Assembly: GCA_963995505.1 (NCBI GenBank)
Contig: OZ023192.1
Location: 4,013,001-4,077,000 of the forward strand
Source of the DNA: Hypericum androsaemum
Lineage: Eukaryota > Streptophyta > Magnoliopsida > Malpighiales > Hypericaceae
DNA length: 64,000 nucleotides
Direction of reading: 5' to 3'
In this document: in pieces, positions 34,862 to 45,498 of the stretch
How the letters are laid out: each line of letters starts with the position of its first letter
Position numbering within the stretch: the stretch's first letter is position 1
The notes under the pieces: model-generated
The model's input: the letters and a program-made list of their open reading frames with translations, nothing else
What the model was told of the DNA's origin: nothing
Databases searched by the model: none
Made by a program: the position numbers and the translations under genes

Positions 34862-36164
34862 TGGTGTATGTCTAAGACACGCATTAAACGCATAGGATTT
34901 TGAGTTATTTCCGTATATTTGTCTTTAGTTTAGTATCGTTTTAGTAAATATTTGAGATTTGGATGACTAATGGGTTCTTTGTGCTAAATTGTAGGAAAAG
35001 GAGGCAAATTTGGAAAGAATTATACTTGGAGAAGAAGTCTGGCAGGGACAGCTGACTTGGAAGGGTATTTCGGTTAACTTTGGAGCCGAATCAGAGGATG
35101 CATATTTGATAGACAATTGAAGATATTTCTTTCTTCTTTCCGCGCATATAAAGAATGCCTAAATCGGATATCGGAAGAGAAAGTTATGACCAAAATACTG
35201 AAGGCTGGTTTGGCAGAATATTATCAGCGAATATTTGGGACAATATTAGAAATTCGGTTTCTGCATCGCGGAAGACTCTCGAAATAGATTCTCTAGGTTT
35301 TTACACTTAGGAGGGCTTATATATAACTCTCTAGACTTATTTTAGACGACATTATTCATTCCAGAGAACAAACCCTATTTTTATTTTGTCTTTGCCAAGA
35401 CCATGAGGAACTAAACCTCTAGGTTGATTCGAGGGAGGAGACCCAGGTTTTGGTTGTGAGGATCTTGGTTATTCAATTTAATTCAGTAGTATTTACTTAT
35501 TCCTTGTGCTTATTATTGTTCTTGAATAATTTTGCGGTTGTGAATGTATTCTAGAACTGATTTGCCATTGATTCTTGATTAGCGATTGCAGTTAGGAATT
35601 GAACTAGGAGCAAGGTTAATTCAGCGAAGAACGGTCGTTACCAACTAATTAACTAGGAATAAGTAGGCTAGTTTGTAGATACCAAGGTTTTGAGTATAAT
35701 CGCTAGGAGTAGGAACATCTATTCTTAATGCTATTATCTTATAGAATAGAAATCGGTCGATATTCTGTCTATTAGGTAAAAAACAACTAGTTAGGCAGTC
35801 GTTTGGCTAGTTTATTTTTGGATGTTTGTGGTCTCTTTGCGGTTGCGGGAGATTTATACTTACTTGCTACATGTGTTTGATTATCTTTTGTGATCTAGTG
35901 ATCAACCAACCTGTCGTGGTACTCCGATCTCGAATCTGCCGCTTTTCTTTCATTGATTTTTACTTATACTTCTCTCTCCTGTATTTTGTTAATTTTGTTT
36001 GATTTACAAATCTCACAAAACCTCCCCTTTTACTTTCGTTTAAATAGTTAGATTAATTGAGTATTCGTCCCTCCTTGGATCTGACTCGGCACTTCCCTTG
36101 CTTGCTACAAATTAGTGAGCCGCAAAATATCGGTTTATTTTGAAGGGCCTCAACACGCTTGTCA
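34862..36164 (+). repeat. 3' LTR of the Athila-like element
   Basis: It is the partner of 25467-26769, ends CGCTTGTCA and is followed by CCAAA. Confidence 0.93.
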
Positions 36165-36169
36165 CCAAA

Positions 36170-38046
36170 CCATATCCACTATTCCCTCTCCACCCACTAA
36201 CCAACCTGACCCATCCTTCTTTACCTCAAATCCAGAACCCCTTCCATCCGCACCATCCATACAACCACCAATTCCTTCTCCTGGTCCCCGGAGATCCACC
36301 AAGACTCGACTGCCACCAAGCTACTTACAAGACTATGTCCACCCTGATGTGACTTGTTACACTTCTCAGCAAGCACAATGCACTTCTGCTAGACATGTAT
36401 CTCCTCCACTCTATCATATTAGTACTGTTCTCACTTATGATTCTCTCAGTCCTATGCATCGATTGTTTGCCATGACCTTGGATAGTCATCATGAACCACA
36501 TACTTTCGAAGAGGCACAACATCATCAATGTTGGCGCTATGCTATGTCTGTAGAATTACTGGCTCTCCTTGACAATTCTACTTGGGATTTGGTCGATCTC
36601 CCAGCTGGAAAAGACTCGATTGGTTGTCAATGGATCTACAAAATCAAGCTCAAGGCGGATGGGACGATTGAGAGGTTCAAGGCACGTCTTGTTGCCAAGG
36701 GATATACCCAAGCTTTTGGGATTGACTACATGGAGACGTTTTCTCCCATAGCCAAACTCACTTATGTCTGTTTAGTGTTGGCTCTTGCAGCTGCTAAAGG
36801 ATGCTTCTTGGAGCAGCTGGACATCAACAACGCATTTCTCCATAGAGATCTTAATGAAGAGGTCTACATGGATTTGCCTCCTGGTTATTTTGTGGGGGGG
36901 GGGGGGGACAAGGTCTGTCGTCTCAAAAAATCCATCTATGGCTTAAAACAAGCCAGTAGGCAATAGTTTGCCAAACTATCTTCACTTCTTATTGATTTTG
37001 GATTCATTCAATCGATGGCCGATTACTCTATCTTCACCATAACCAGAGGCAACTCATTTGTTTGTCTTTTAGTATACGTGGATGATATCATTGTTGCAGG
37101 CAATGATATGACGTTGATCAACCAGGTTAAAAGCTATCTTGATCAAATGTTAAAGATCAAGGATCTTGGTGCATTGAAGTTCTTTCTGGGTTTTGAAGTA
37201 GCAAGGTCTGCAGCAGGTATTCATGTTTGCCAGAGGAAATATGCAGTGAAATTACTAAGAGATACGGGCTTTCTGAATTGCAAACCAATTAGAACTCCTA
37301 TGGTGCATAAGTTGCAGCTGAAAGCGAATGATGATGAAGTAACAACTTCGGAAGATCCAACCTGGTATCGAAGAGTTATAGGAAAGCTCATATATTTGAC
37401 AAACACAAGACCAGATATCTGCTATCCAACACACAAGCTCAGCCAATTTCTTTCCAATCCAAATCAAGCTCATAAGAAGGCTGTCAACAGAATTCTCAGG
37501 TACATAAAAAGGCAACCAGGTCTTGGTCTTTTCTTTCCAGCCAAATCAGACCTGAGAATCAAAAGTTATTGTGATACGGATTGGGGAGGATGTCTAGATA
37601 CGGGTCGGTCAACAACAGGGTTTTGTGCGTACCTTGGTAATTCATTGGTATCCTGGAAATCTAAGAAACAACCTACGGTTTCAAGATCTTCATCAGAATT
37701 TGAGTGCCGAGCTTTAGCATCAGTTGTTTGTGAGGTGCAGTGGCTAAAAAATCTCTTGACTGATTTAGGCATTACACATAAAGGTACAACCTCTATTTAC
37801 TGTGATAATCAATCAGCAATACACATGGCTGAGAATCCAGTTTTTCACGAAAGAACCAAGCATATCGAGCTGGATTGTCATTTGACTAGAGAGAAAGTTC
37901 AATCAGGTTTGGTCAAGATCTTCTATGTACCAACGATTCACCAAAGAGCTGACATGCTTACTAAAGCTCTATCTCCTTTGCCATTTGAAGAGAACTTGCG
38001 CAAGCTGGGACTTATGACAATCCATAGTCTAGCTTGTGGGGGGTGA
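36170..38046 (+). pseudogene. copia reverse transcriptase and RNase H (host element, right part)
   Basis: The copia frame resumes after the CCAAA duplication. It has a proline-rich linker, then RT (WIYKIKLKADGTIERFKARL, QLDINNAFLHRDLNEEVYM). A TAG at 36964-36966 breaks the frame where family members have tryptophan after the ASRQ block. Reading resumes through LLVYVDDIIVAGND near 37070 and RNase H (SYCDTDWGGC, SRSSSEFECRAL, IYCDNQSAIHMAENP) to a TGA at 38044. A run of about 13 G residues at 36895-36907 encodes GGGG and may be error-prone. The reading extends to the edge of the 3' LTR. Confidence 0.88.
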
Positions 38047-38393
38047 TAAAGATCAAAGATGATCTTCAAGGAGTCGGCTGTAATCTTCAAGTTGAAGAGA
38101 AACGCGGCAAGGAGAAAAGAAAGGAGAATGGGCCAGAGGTATTAAGCCCAACAGGAGGATGCAACAGGTGAAAAGTGGAAATAAGACCACTGATAGAGAA
38201 TGACACGTGTCATACCCGGATAGGCTGAAAGAGCCCCATTTTCCCTTCTTGTCATTTTGTACACAGTCAGTTAGGATCTTTTCTTTCCGCATGATGAGCT
38301 GTGTATATATGATGTACAAATGATTCCTTTTGTGATATGGAAAACATTTTCCACATTCCATCTGTCTAGTTTCTATTGATCAATTTCTTTTCA
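38044..38393 (+). repeat. 3' LTR of the host copia element
   Basis: It starts TGATAAAGATC, ends CTTTTCA and is followed by the TTCTT duplication. It is 350 bp, like the 5' copy. Confidence 0.95.
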
Positions 38394-38837
38394 TTCTTCC
38401 TCTTGGTACTTTCATCTCAAACAAAATCCCAAGGTAATTGTGAGATTACGCTTAGTTGCGATTATGGTATGTTGGTTTATAACTATTCAAAATTCATCAA
38501 CCTATTATTTTTTAAGAATGGATACGAAAATTTTAGCAAAACACGAGAAATAAATTTTGTATTTGTTGTTGTCCTCATATGACCTCATGACCTTAGTGTA
38601 TGCGTGCTAGTTACCTCCATGGATGAAGTCCTACGATACTTGGAGTTGTACAAGGCCACGGCCTCCGGGGAATGGGAAGCTGCCGCGAGAATCTTCCACG
38701 ACCACCCCGATTCATTTACTGCTCCACTCGATCCCACGGCGCACACCGTCCTCCACTTTGCAGCGGCTCCCTGTGGCGCCAAAAACAGACACTTCCTCTA
38801 CCAGCTTCTAGATTTGAACAAATGTTACTGCATATGA
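38394..38837 (+). pseudogene. ankyrin copy 3, 5' fragment
   Basis: The sequence resumes the ankyrin gene right after the copia insertion, with the CCTCTTGGTACTTTCATCTCAAAC block seen upstream of copy 2. The ATG at 38619 opens MDEVLRYLELYKATASGEW and continues IFHDHPDSFTAPLDPTAHTV, close to copy 2. Homology stops at LLDL near 38816. Twenty bases later a stop follows, and then a second copy of the ankyrin upstream region begins at about 38848. All remaining ankyrin and PGG exons are absent. Confidence 0.8.
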
Positions 38838-38847
38838 AATTTAAAAT

Positions 38848-39095
38848 GTAAACATAATACGTTTTTCACATATTATAAGTATGTTAATAACAAAGAAGTC
38901 GACTATTTTAATGATACTTGGATGTTCTTAATTATAATTTGTGATTATATTGAACATTCGTATTTTGATACGATGGCATTGTATAATATAGTAGTATCTT
39001 TTCCATTGATGTATGTTTGGATGGAAAATATATAAAACCCTTACAATTCCCGTTTCGTAATTGAAAGATAATTTTTTATTAATAAATGTTATGTA
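38848..39095 (+). repeat. second copy of the ankyrin upstream region
   Basis: It is similar to 21985-22260, sharing AAACATAATACGTTTTTCACAT, TTTAATGATACTTGGATGTTC and GGATGGAAAATATATAAAACCC. It continues after an insertion at 40441-40480 (TATGTATTTGCATGTCCATTGG). This marks the start of a fourth, lost ankyrin unit. Confidence 0.75.
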
Positions 39096-39337
39096 CATAT
39101 ATAACCAAGGGTGGAATTTCTACACGATTTGTGCCCACGAGTCTCATTAAAGATAACCCACGTAAAGACCTTGAGTAAAAATTGTAAAAAGAAAAAGAGT
39201 ATCCAAAAATTCCGCTAGAACTTAATTCCACACCTCCTCGTAATACAACACTGTACCTCAATAAATTGACTTTTCTCTTTCCCGTAGCCTTGGTCGACAC
39301 AAAATAATATACTGATTCCCTTTATAGTTTTATTAAT

Positions 39338-40370
39338 AAGGAAAACTTCACTGCAGTACCTGTAATTTGGCTGTTTGGTACATACAACCCTAAAGTTCAA
39401 AATATATCAAATTAGTCCATGAAGTTTCAAATAGACTTCACAGGTAACTTTCCTCCTTTTCCTCCACCTCCACCCACACTCCTTCCACTTCTACAGCCTG
39501 GTTTCATGTAATTAATAGGTCAAATTTGCTCGAAATGGGCCACCAAAAGCCGACCCAAGATCGATCTTCCTTGTGCCCAACTCCTTCCCTTCGTTCTTCT
39601 AGGGTTTAGGAGGGAGATCGACAACAACGGCAACTTCCTCTTCAATTTTCCCTCCAAAAATCATCACCAACTACCTCTCAAAGATGCGACAATGGCTCTT
39701 GCTCGCTAACCCCAGATCCACGCCCAATTCCAAGTCTCCATACGGACCCCTACCTTATATCCCAACTCATCAGTTTCTCCTCCTTATTCCCCCGCTTATG
39801 TAACAATTTGGTTCATTTTTATTGGTATTGTAAGAGAGTTGGGGTTGCAGAGAAGGGTTCGGCGATATGCGTGAAAGGTCTGTTGTTTCGTGGAATGCGG
39901 CAATTGATCACGTTGTGTGACACTTGAATTCTTGCAAAGATAATAATATTCAAAATAGCAGCGAAACGTATCGCAATTTCCCAATTCATACGGTGTGATT
40001 TACGAGCTCCACCGCCACTTCCTGGTGATGTCCGATCTGGTCGGCAAGTTAATTAGTTTTTGCAATTAGGCTGTTGTTTGGTGGAGTACAGAGAGTCGAT
40101 GTTGGCCCATTTCAAGTAAATTCTGCCTGTTAATTACATGAAACCAGGCTGGAGAAGGAGAAGGAGGGTGGATGGAGGAGGGGATATAAGTTTTTTGCCA
40201 CATTGGCATGCCATGTGGATGCAAAACGACCGCGTTGTGGTTTCGGGCAGTCGGAAAGTTGTCTATGAGGTCCCTTTGAAACCTCAGGGATTAGTTTGAT
40301 GCGTTATGAACCATAGAATTGTAAGTGTCAAACAACCAAATCACATAGTATTAAAGTAAAATTTTCCCTT
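39338..40370. mobile_element. non-autonomous DNA transposon with long terminal inverted repeats
   Basis: The ends AAGGAAAACTTCACTGCAGT and ACTTTAATACTATGTG-type sequence on the other strand form imperfect inverted repeats. They run past 110 bp (TTTGG[C/T]TGTTTG, CATGAAGTTTCAAA against CCTGAGGTTTCAAA) and continue inward to GCCTGGTTTCATGTAATTAA and GAAATGGGCCA on both arms, about 200 bp per arm. The long arms and absence of coding capacity suggest a Mutator-like derivative. No convincing 9-bp duplication was found. Confidence 0.7.
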
Positions 40371-40489
40371 ATTTATATGATTTTTTGTTTTTGTCAACTT
40401 AAATTAATATTGGACACAAAAAGCCAAATACAAAGAATGTGTCTACTCAGCTAGACCTATATGTATTTGCATGTCCATTGGAAACCACT

Positions 40490-40560
40490 TACCGCTCACA
40501 TAGCATATTCCTCCGCCACCCTGAATCACTTACCGCTCCACTCGAAACCTCGGGTTAGGA
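40490..40560 (+). pseudogene. relic of a fourth ankyrin copy
   Basis: GAATCACTTACCGCTCCACTCGAAACCTC at 40522-40550 matches the copy 2 exon around 16311-16340 (SLTAPL coding). It is preceded by the shared upstream block. Only a few codons remain. Confidence 0.55.
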
Positions 40561-40624
40561 TGTACATATCTAAACAATTCATTATTTGGCCAAATAATAA
40601 ATTCTCTACCTTTAAAAAAAATTA

Positions 40625-40978
40625 TCACCTTTCTTTTAATTCAATTGTAATTTCACCGTCCTCATCAATTGTGCTAAGGTTCCTAATAACCAACACTCGC
40701 CCAACATTATCCCTTCTCTTGGCCACTAATCTTGGCCTCTTCCTTCCTTCTTCCCCACCAAATTTCCCCTTCTTCGAACCTTTCAAATTACTTGCAAGGC
40801 CATTAGAGAAGCTTCTGGCTTGTGGGGCTGGACATATGATCATAATCTCACCTTGGCCCACCTGATACGAGCAATCCTCGGTGCATTTCATGTAGAAGCA
40901 GACCGCCATGTTTATAAGCTTGAAGGGTGACAAGATGAACTTCAAGAGCTTGTTTTGCTTCTGCCCTTTGGTTTCCAT
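40625..40978 (-). CDS. small protein of the SYSVGIGKIG-type family, member 1 (divergent)
   Basis: This 117-residue intronless frame starts METKGQKQNKLLKFILSPFK. The N-terminal ILSPFKLINMAVCFYMKCTEDC block aligns with the ILLSPIRIL...KLYTKSMMGCAG block of members 3-5. The C-terminal RNLSTIDEDGEI takes the place of GKIGKIDEERPC. The middle is basic and lacks the glycine-rich region. The 5' leader, read on the minus strand, has GA-rich runs near 41088-41102. No function is known for this plant family, and the assignment rests on N- and C-terminal similarity only. It is the most divergent member, so it may be an older duplicate. Confidence 0.65.
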   Translation of the reverse strand: METKGQKQNKLLKFILSPFKLINMAVCFYMKCTEDCSYQVGQGEIMIICPAPQARSFSNGLASNLKGSKKGKFGGEEGRKRPRLVAKRRDNVGRVLVIRNLSTIDEDGEITIELKER

Positions 40979-41199
40979 GCTTTATATTGATATTATTCGT
41001 TGGAGAGAGAGAGAGGAGAAGTTGGGTTGGAATTGAAGTGGGAATTAATGGAGGTTTAGTTGCTCGATCAATGTAAATATATATACAGAGAGAGAGAGAG
41101 AGGACGTTGGGTATTGGACTAGTGGTCTTCGGTGATATTTGGACATCTTTTTTGGATGTTGGAAATCGCGTTGAAGTTTGACTTGAATTCAAGAGGAGA

Positions 41200-43437
41200 G
41201 GGCAGCAGTTGGACTTGAATGCAAACCTGGTTCCTTTTAATCACACGTGTCAAAGTATTTTTTTTCTACTGACCAGACTAATTCAGATTCGAATAAAATA
41301 TGATGATTAAAAAATAGCAAGGACTCGAACTCGAGATCTATAATATTTTCAATAATTTTATTATAGACATATGTTTTTATAAATAGATTGTTGTAGTGAT
41401 TATAATTTGAATCCTGGTCATTCTATTTCACCCTTCCTTAACACCGCTAGAGAAGTTTCTTTGGTTATTAGATATATTTTTTGGAAAGGGGTCATTAGAT
41501 ATACTGTAAATAATAATTTGATAAATTATCAAATAGTAAAGTTTCTTTGGTTATTAGACATATTTTTTGGAAAGGGGTTATTAGATATATTGTAAATAAT
41601 AATTTGATAAATTATGAAATAGTAAAATCTTAACACATAGTAAGTTATATATATTGTGACAATAGTAAAATTGTATGATATGGCATTGCAATTTGTCTTT
41701 GGGCACTTTTATCAAATGAGTTATAAGTATGTGAATAAAAATTGATAAATTTTATTGTCAATAGTAATTATTAAAAGGTATTTTCATTAAACTTGTTAAT
41801 TTTGAAAAATGGCAAAGGCTCTTTATTGTTGGCTTAACTGTTCATTAATTAATCAATGGTACTATATATAGCAACAAATGCCAAAAGGTTGCAAGAGAAA
41901 AAGGAAGGTATATTAATGTAGTAATATTGGACACCTAGCATGACTTCTAAATTTCTCAAAAAAAAAAGCACGACTTCTAACTTTGGTATGAACTTTATTG
42001 TTCTCGGAGCATGTCACATCGAGGTAATTGTATGTCCAGCTTCTTATAATTCTGCACCTAATTTTCTATTTTCGTTAATTGGAATGAACAAATGCTATTG
42101 CATTGCCTAATTTATTAGAGATTAAATTATGAACTTCCGTCAATTTCTTCTATGTTTTATGAAAATTTGATGAATTCCATTCCCACATTAAAAAAAATTA
42201 TAAATGTATAATTTAATATTCGATATCCGTAAATATGTTGTAGTAGACAACAGTTGAAAGGTTGCCTCGGCTTGAAACATTTGGTCTCTCTTTACATGAA
42301 TCTTCAAACAAATAGGTAAAATCCAGTTTGCGAAAAACAAAGGCGAATGAAAATCCTGGTAGATTCTACGTATTGTCTTGTTTGTCCGTCCATTAACATT
42401 TGATTAGTGAGCATCAATAGAACATCGAAAATCAATCCGCCGTCTTGTCAATACATGCCAAGAGTTTAAACAGGACGATCATTGCGATTCAGGCCCAATG
42501 GGCCTCCAATGGCGGATAAAATCAGGAGGAGGAAACTAAAGGTGATTATAGAAAATTTAAGAAATTATGGAAGTTTTCAAGTTTATCAGGAAATTTAAGA
42601 AAGATTTGAAATTAAAGAAAGTTTTAAAAAATATTGAAAGTTTAAATAGTTTTAGAATATTTAATTATATTTTAAAATTAATATTAATTTTTTTAAACTA
42701 GTTTTTTAACCCCTTATATTTCAACATCCATTAGCTCAACTAAGTTTTTTTTAATGGAGTAGGAATTTTGAATGATTGAAAAATTCTTCCGATAGTTAAA
42801 TTCAATGATCCAAATGGTCGAGTCCGTCCTTTTGAGAGCAAATCGTTAGGATTCCTAGGAAGCTCGGACTTTCTATAGGTTTCTTTTATGTTTATACTGA
42901 TGCGTCGAGATTTAGAACTAGTATCCTTGCAATACCACGACATGGATTAAATTTTGGTACTTGATTTAGAGTTTTGTTTCAACGATTGTTACAAAAATAA
43001 CTAAGAGAACACGATCTTAAACGTAATATTACATTACTAAGATATTGAGAGTCTATTTATAGTTGAGATCCCAATTGTTATACTTACCTGACGCCGTTGT
43101 TCTTATTGTTTTATCCCAAAACAAAGAAAAATAATGAACAAAGAAATAATTTGATGGAGACTACTTCCATTAAGGTGAACTAAGATTAATTAAGTTGATG
43201 GTGATTACTCGAATTTAAACTAAGTTGAGTTTGCAGTTATATCAAATTCAAACTAAGATTTTTTTTTCTGGGTCAAACTAAGATTAATTAGGTTGTTCGG
43301 ATACAATAAATATATTTAGAAAGATTAGAAACTTGTGTAAATTTATACGCTTCATAATATATATAGGCAACCAATTACCTAAAAGAATTTACTTCCATCT
43401 TTCCAATAGGCTCAATTTATATTGACAAAAACTTTCC
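41200..43437. other. AT-rich intergenic stretch
   Basis: It holds an 86-bp tandem duplication (41455-41626) and a GGACTCGAACTCGAGATC stretch at 41321 that resembles a Pol III B-box on the minus strand. No A-box or A tail was found with it. No coding region is supported. Confidence 0.55.
41455..41626. repeat. 86-bp tandem duplication, two copies
   Basis: GTTTCTTTGGTTATTAGA begins each unit (41455 and 41541). The units differ at only a few positions. Confidence 0.9.
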
Positions 43438-43896
43438 CTAAATGAAAATCCACTTCAATGCATAAGCTGCGGTTCTTGAACAAACCGGCTCATGGTCAAA
43501 ATAACAAGGTTGATCCTCATCGATTCTAGCCAGCCCTCCCATACAAATACTATAGCTCTTCGTCATAACATTAGGTCCCACATTAATGTTCTCTGATTCG
43601 TTCCCCTCCTCCGAATACTTACTATCGCAATTAGTCCCTAATTGTGCCTTAATCATGGCCCGGTAAGCCTCTATGAACTCTTTGTTAATGACTCTCTGGT
43701 ATCCGAAACTAAAAATCCACGGTATCTGGTGCGTTACATGCACGGTAGGGCATGCCATGCCTCCTGCATAACCTACCTTATCCGCGCAATCCTCCAGGTT
43801 CTTCACGTAAAGATCGTTGGCTTTGTGTAAAAAATTTCTCGAATTCTCTATGCAACGCTTGAGTCTCATTTTCATAATATCTTCTCTGCTTCTCAT
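43438..43896 (-). CDS. small protein of the SYSVGIGKIG-type family, member 2
   Basis: This 152-residue intronless frame keeps the family order: an N-terminal LYVKNLEDCADKVGYAGGMACP block, a PWIFSFGYQRV segment, a variable charged middle, and C-terminal TKSYSICMGGLARIDEDQPC. The last part aligns with RSYSVGIGKIGKIDEERPC of members 3-5. The glutamate-rich middle (KYSEEGNESEN) is unlike the others. It lies on the strand opposite to members 3-5. Methionines at codons 1, 8 and 10 are all possible starts; the first is given. Function unknown. Confidence 0.72.
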   Translation of the reverse strand: MRSREDIMKMRLKRCIENSRNFLHKANDLYVKNLEDCADKVGYAGGMACPTVHVTHQIPWIFSFGYQRVINKEFIEAYRAMIKAQLGTNCDSKYSEEGNESENINVGPNVMTKSYSICMGGLARIDEDQPCYFDHEPVCSRTAAYALKWIFI

Positions 43897-43960
43897 GTTG
43901 GAGCTCGTGTGTGATCAAGTTGGTGATGGTTTCAATTGCAGAAAGAATGAGTTTAATCAA

Positions 43961-45360
43961 TGGAAAGAATTGGGGTTTTTAAATATGATAAGAATGTGAC
44001 ATACAAATAAATTGAGGAATATAAAGTATAAAAGGTGTGACATGTAATGTGGACTTGACTTTTGTAATTTTTTGGCCCAAGTAGAATCCCACAAGAAAGA
44101 GGATCTATATCCCACAAGAAAGAGAATCCCACAAGAAACAGATCACTATAGATTGTTCCAGTATGCATGATACAGAAGGATCCCGCGAAAGTTCAATTTT
44201 TTTGTCCATCTAGACCTACAAGCAATCACTAAATTTAGAATCAAATATTATTGAGTCCTCTACATTGAAAAAAAAAAACTTAAGCTCCATTTCATAATTC
44301 GAAATCAATATCTTAATTAAAGAAAAGAGTTCAGTTCAGTTGCACGAGAGAGACAAATTATAAGATCGACAACCATAATGATAATATTTTTATGAAAATT
44401 AAACCAGTGTCGTCGGTCGCATATTTCGAGTAGCAAGTTGATCGTTTTGTCTACTAGCTAGTCATTAGAGTCAAAGAGAAGAATTTATTGTTCACAAGTT
44501 GAGTGAATTGTTATAAAAAAGTCAACATAGAATTTATAGGTCTTACCGATGAAGATGATTTGGATGTGAGCCTGAGGGGTGAGTTTTTTTTGTGGAATGG
44601 CAGTTTCGTTAGAAAAATACTACCGACACAGAAAGATTTGAAACAAAAAACATTGATCGTCGATGTTGCGATTTCGGTATTAAAATTGGTTATAGATTTT
44701 TAAAATAAATGTGTTTGTGTCTTGGCGGTCTGGGCTTCATGTCAACAATTTTATGGATTGAGCTGACACAAAAGAGTTAGAGCTAAATGTGATTTGGGCT
44801 CACACAAGAAAAATTTGGAGACAATAATACCCTTCCCAATAAAATCACTTTCAACGCCAATATTTTGATGATGGAGATAAGTTTTTCGTTTCATAACTCA
44901 TATTCCTCATAGGTTACAAAATGAATTTGGATTTGGATACAAGTCAATACTCGTGTACTGACTTTTTTTTTTGAATTTGTGTTTTTCAACCATCGTGTTC
45001 TCCATGTGATCTGTTCCTATTTTCTTTCTAGTGGTCTGTTCCTCCTGTTCTATTGGTTTGTAATGGTCAATCATGTTTTAAATTTGAATAATAATATTAT
45101 TATCTTCAGACAAGCAAATTAAAACTCAGATTTATCGATATTTTTTTCAATAATTAAACTTACTCTTTTGGCAGGCCTTATCGCCAATCACCAACTAACC
45201 TAACCAACCATTTAGTCGTAAAAAAGAAAATAATAAATATGCAATTTTATATTGAAATATTATTGTAATGTACCATCTTTGTAATTATTCAAATTCAGTA
45301 CCTATTAAAAATATCACACCATTTGATTTTGATTACCCAAACGATAGTAAATACGTAACC
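43961..45360. other. intergenic, no gene seen
   Basis: AT-rich sequence with only short, featureless open frames. Confidence 0.55.
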
Positions 45361-45377
45361 AAAGTCAACAAGCCGCA

Positions 45378-45498
45378 ACCACCGCAAGTATAGTATAATA
45401 AATACGGTGTCAGTCTTTAAACATGAGGTGGAAGGATCGAGTCCTAACGATTGTCCAAGATCCGAAATTGTGGAAACAATTTAAACTTCACCCAAAAA
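45378..45498 (+). mobile_element. short SINE-like insertion with 17-bp target duplication
   Basis: AAAGTCAACAAGCCGCA occurs at 45361-45377 and again at about 45499-45515. Between them is a 120-bp sequence with a B-box-like GGATCGAGTCC and a final CCCAAAAAAAA tail. The A-box is weak. The duplication and A tail favour a SINE. Confidence 0.65.

Larger units (their letters stand above)
25467..36164 (+). mobile_element. Athila-like Ty3-gypsy retrotransposon nested in copia
   Basis: The 1303-bp LTRs at 25467-26769 and 34862-36164 are equal in length and flanked by CCAAA (25462-25466 and 36165-36169). The primer site TGGCGCCGTTTCCGGGGA (26775-26792) matches the Asp-tRNA type used by Athila elements with one mismatch. 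The order is gag, protease, RT, RNase H, integrase, then an extra 3' ORF before a G-rich purine tract near 34850. This gypsy order plus a third ORF supports the Athila lineage. By eye the LTRs differ at roughly 65 positions, about 5 percent. Stops and frameshifts disable gag and pol. Confidence 0.93.
22444..38393 (+). mobile_element. Ty1-copia element split by an Athila-like element
   Basis: The 350-bp LTRs at 22444-22793 and 38044-38393 flank it, with perfect TTCTT duplications at 22439-22443 and 38394-38398. The primer site TGGTATCAGAGC (22794-22805), complementary to initiator Met tRNA, directly follows the 5' LTR. A purine tract CTTGTGGGGGG precedes the 3' LTR. By eye the LTRs differ at about 17 of 350 positions. 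Gag, protease and integrase lie left of the inner element; RT and RNase H lie to its right. Several stops and a gap after the protease make it non-autonomous. Confidence 0.95.

Noticed and set aside
41310..41345. Possible tRNA or SINE from a B-box-like GGACTCGAACTCGAG
   Set aside because: No A-box at the right distance, no cloverleaf and no flanking duplication.
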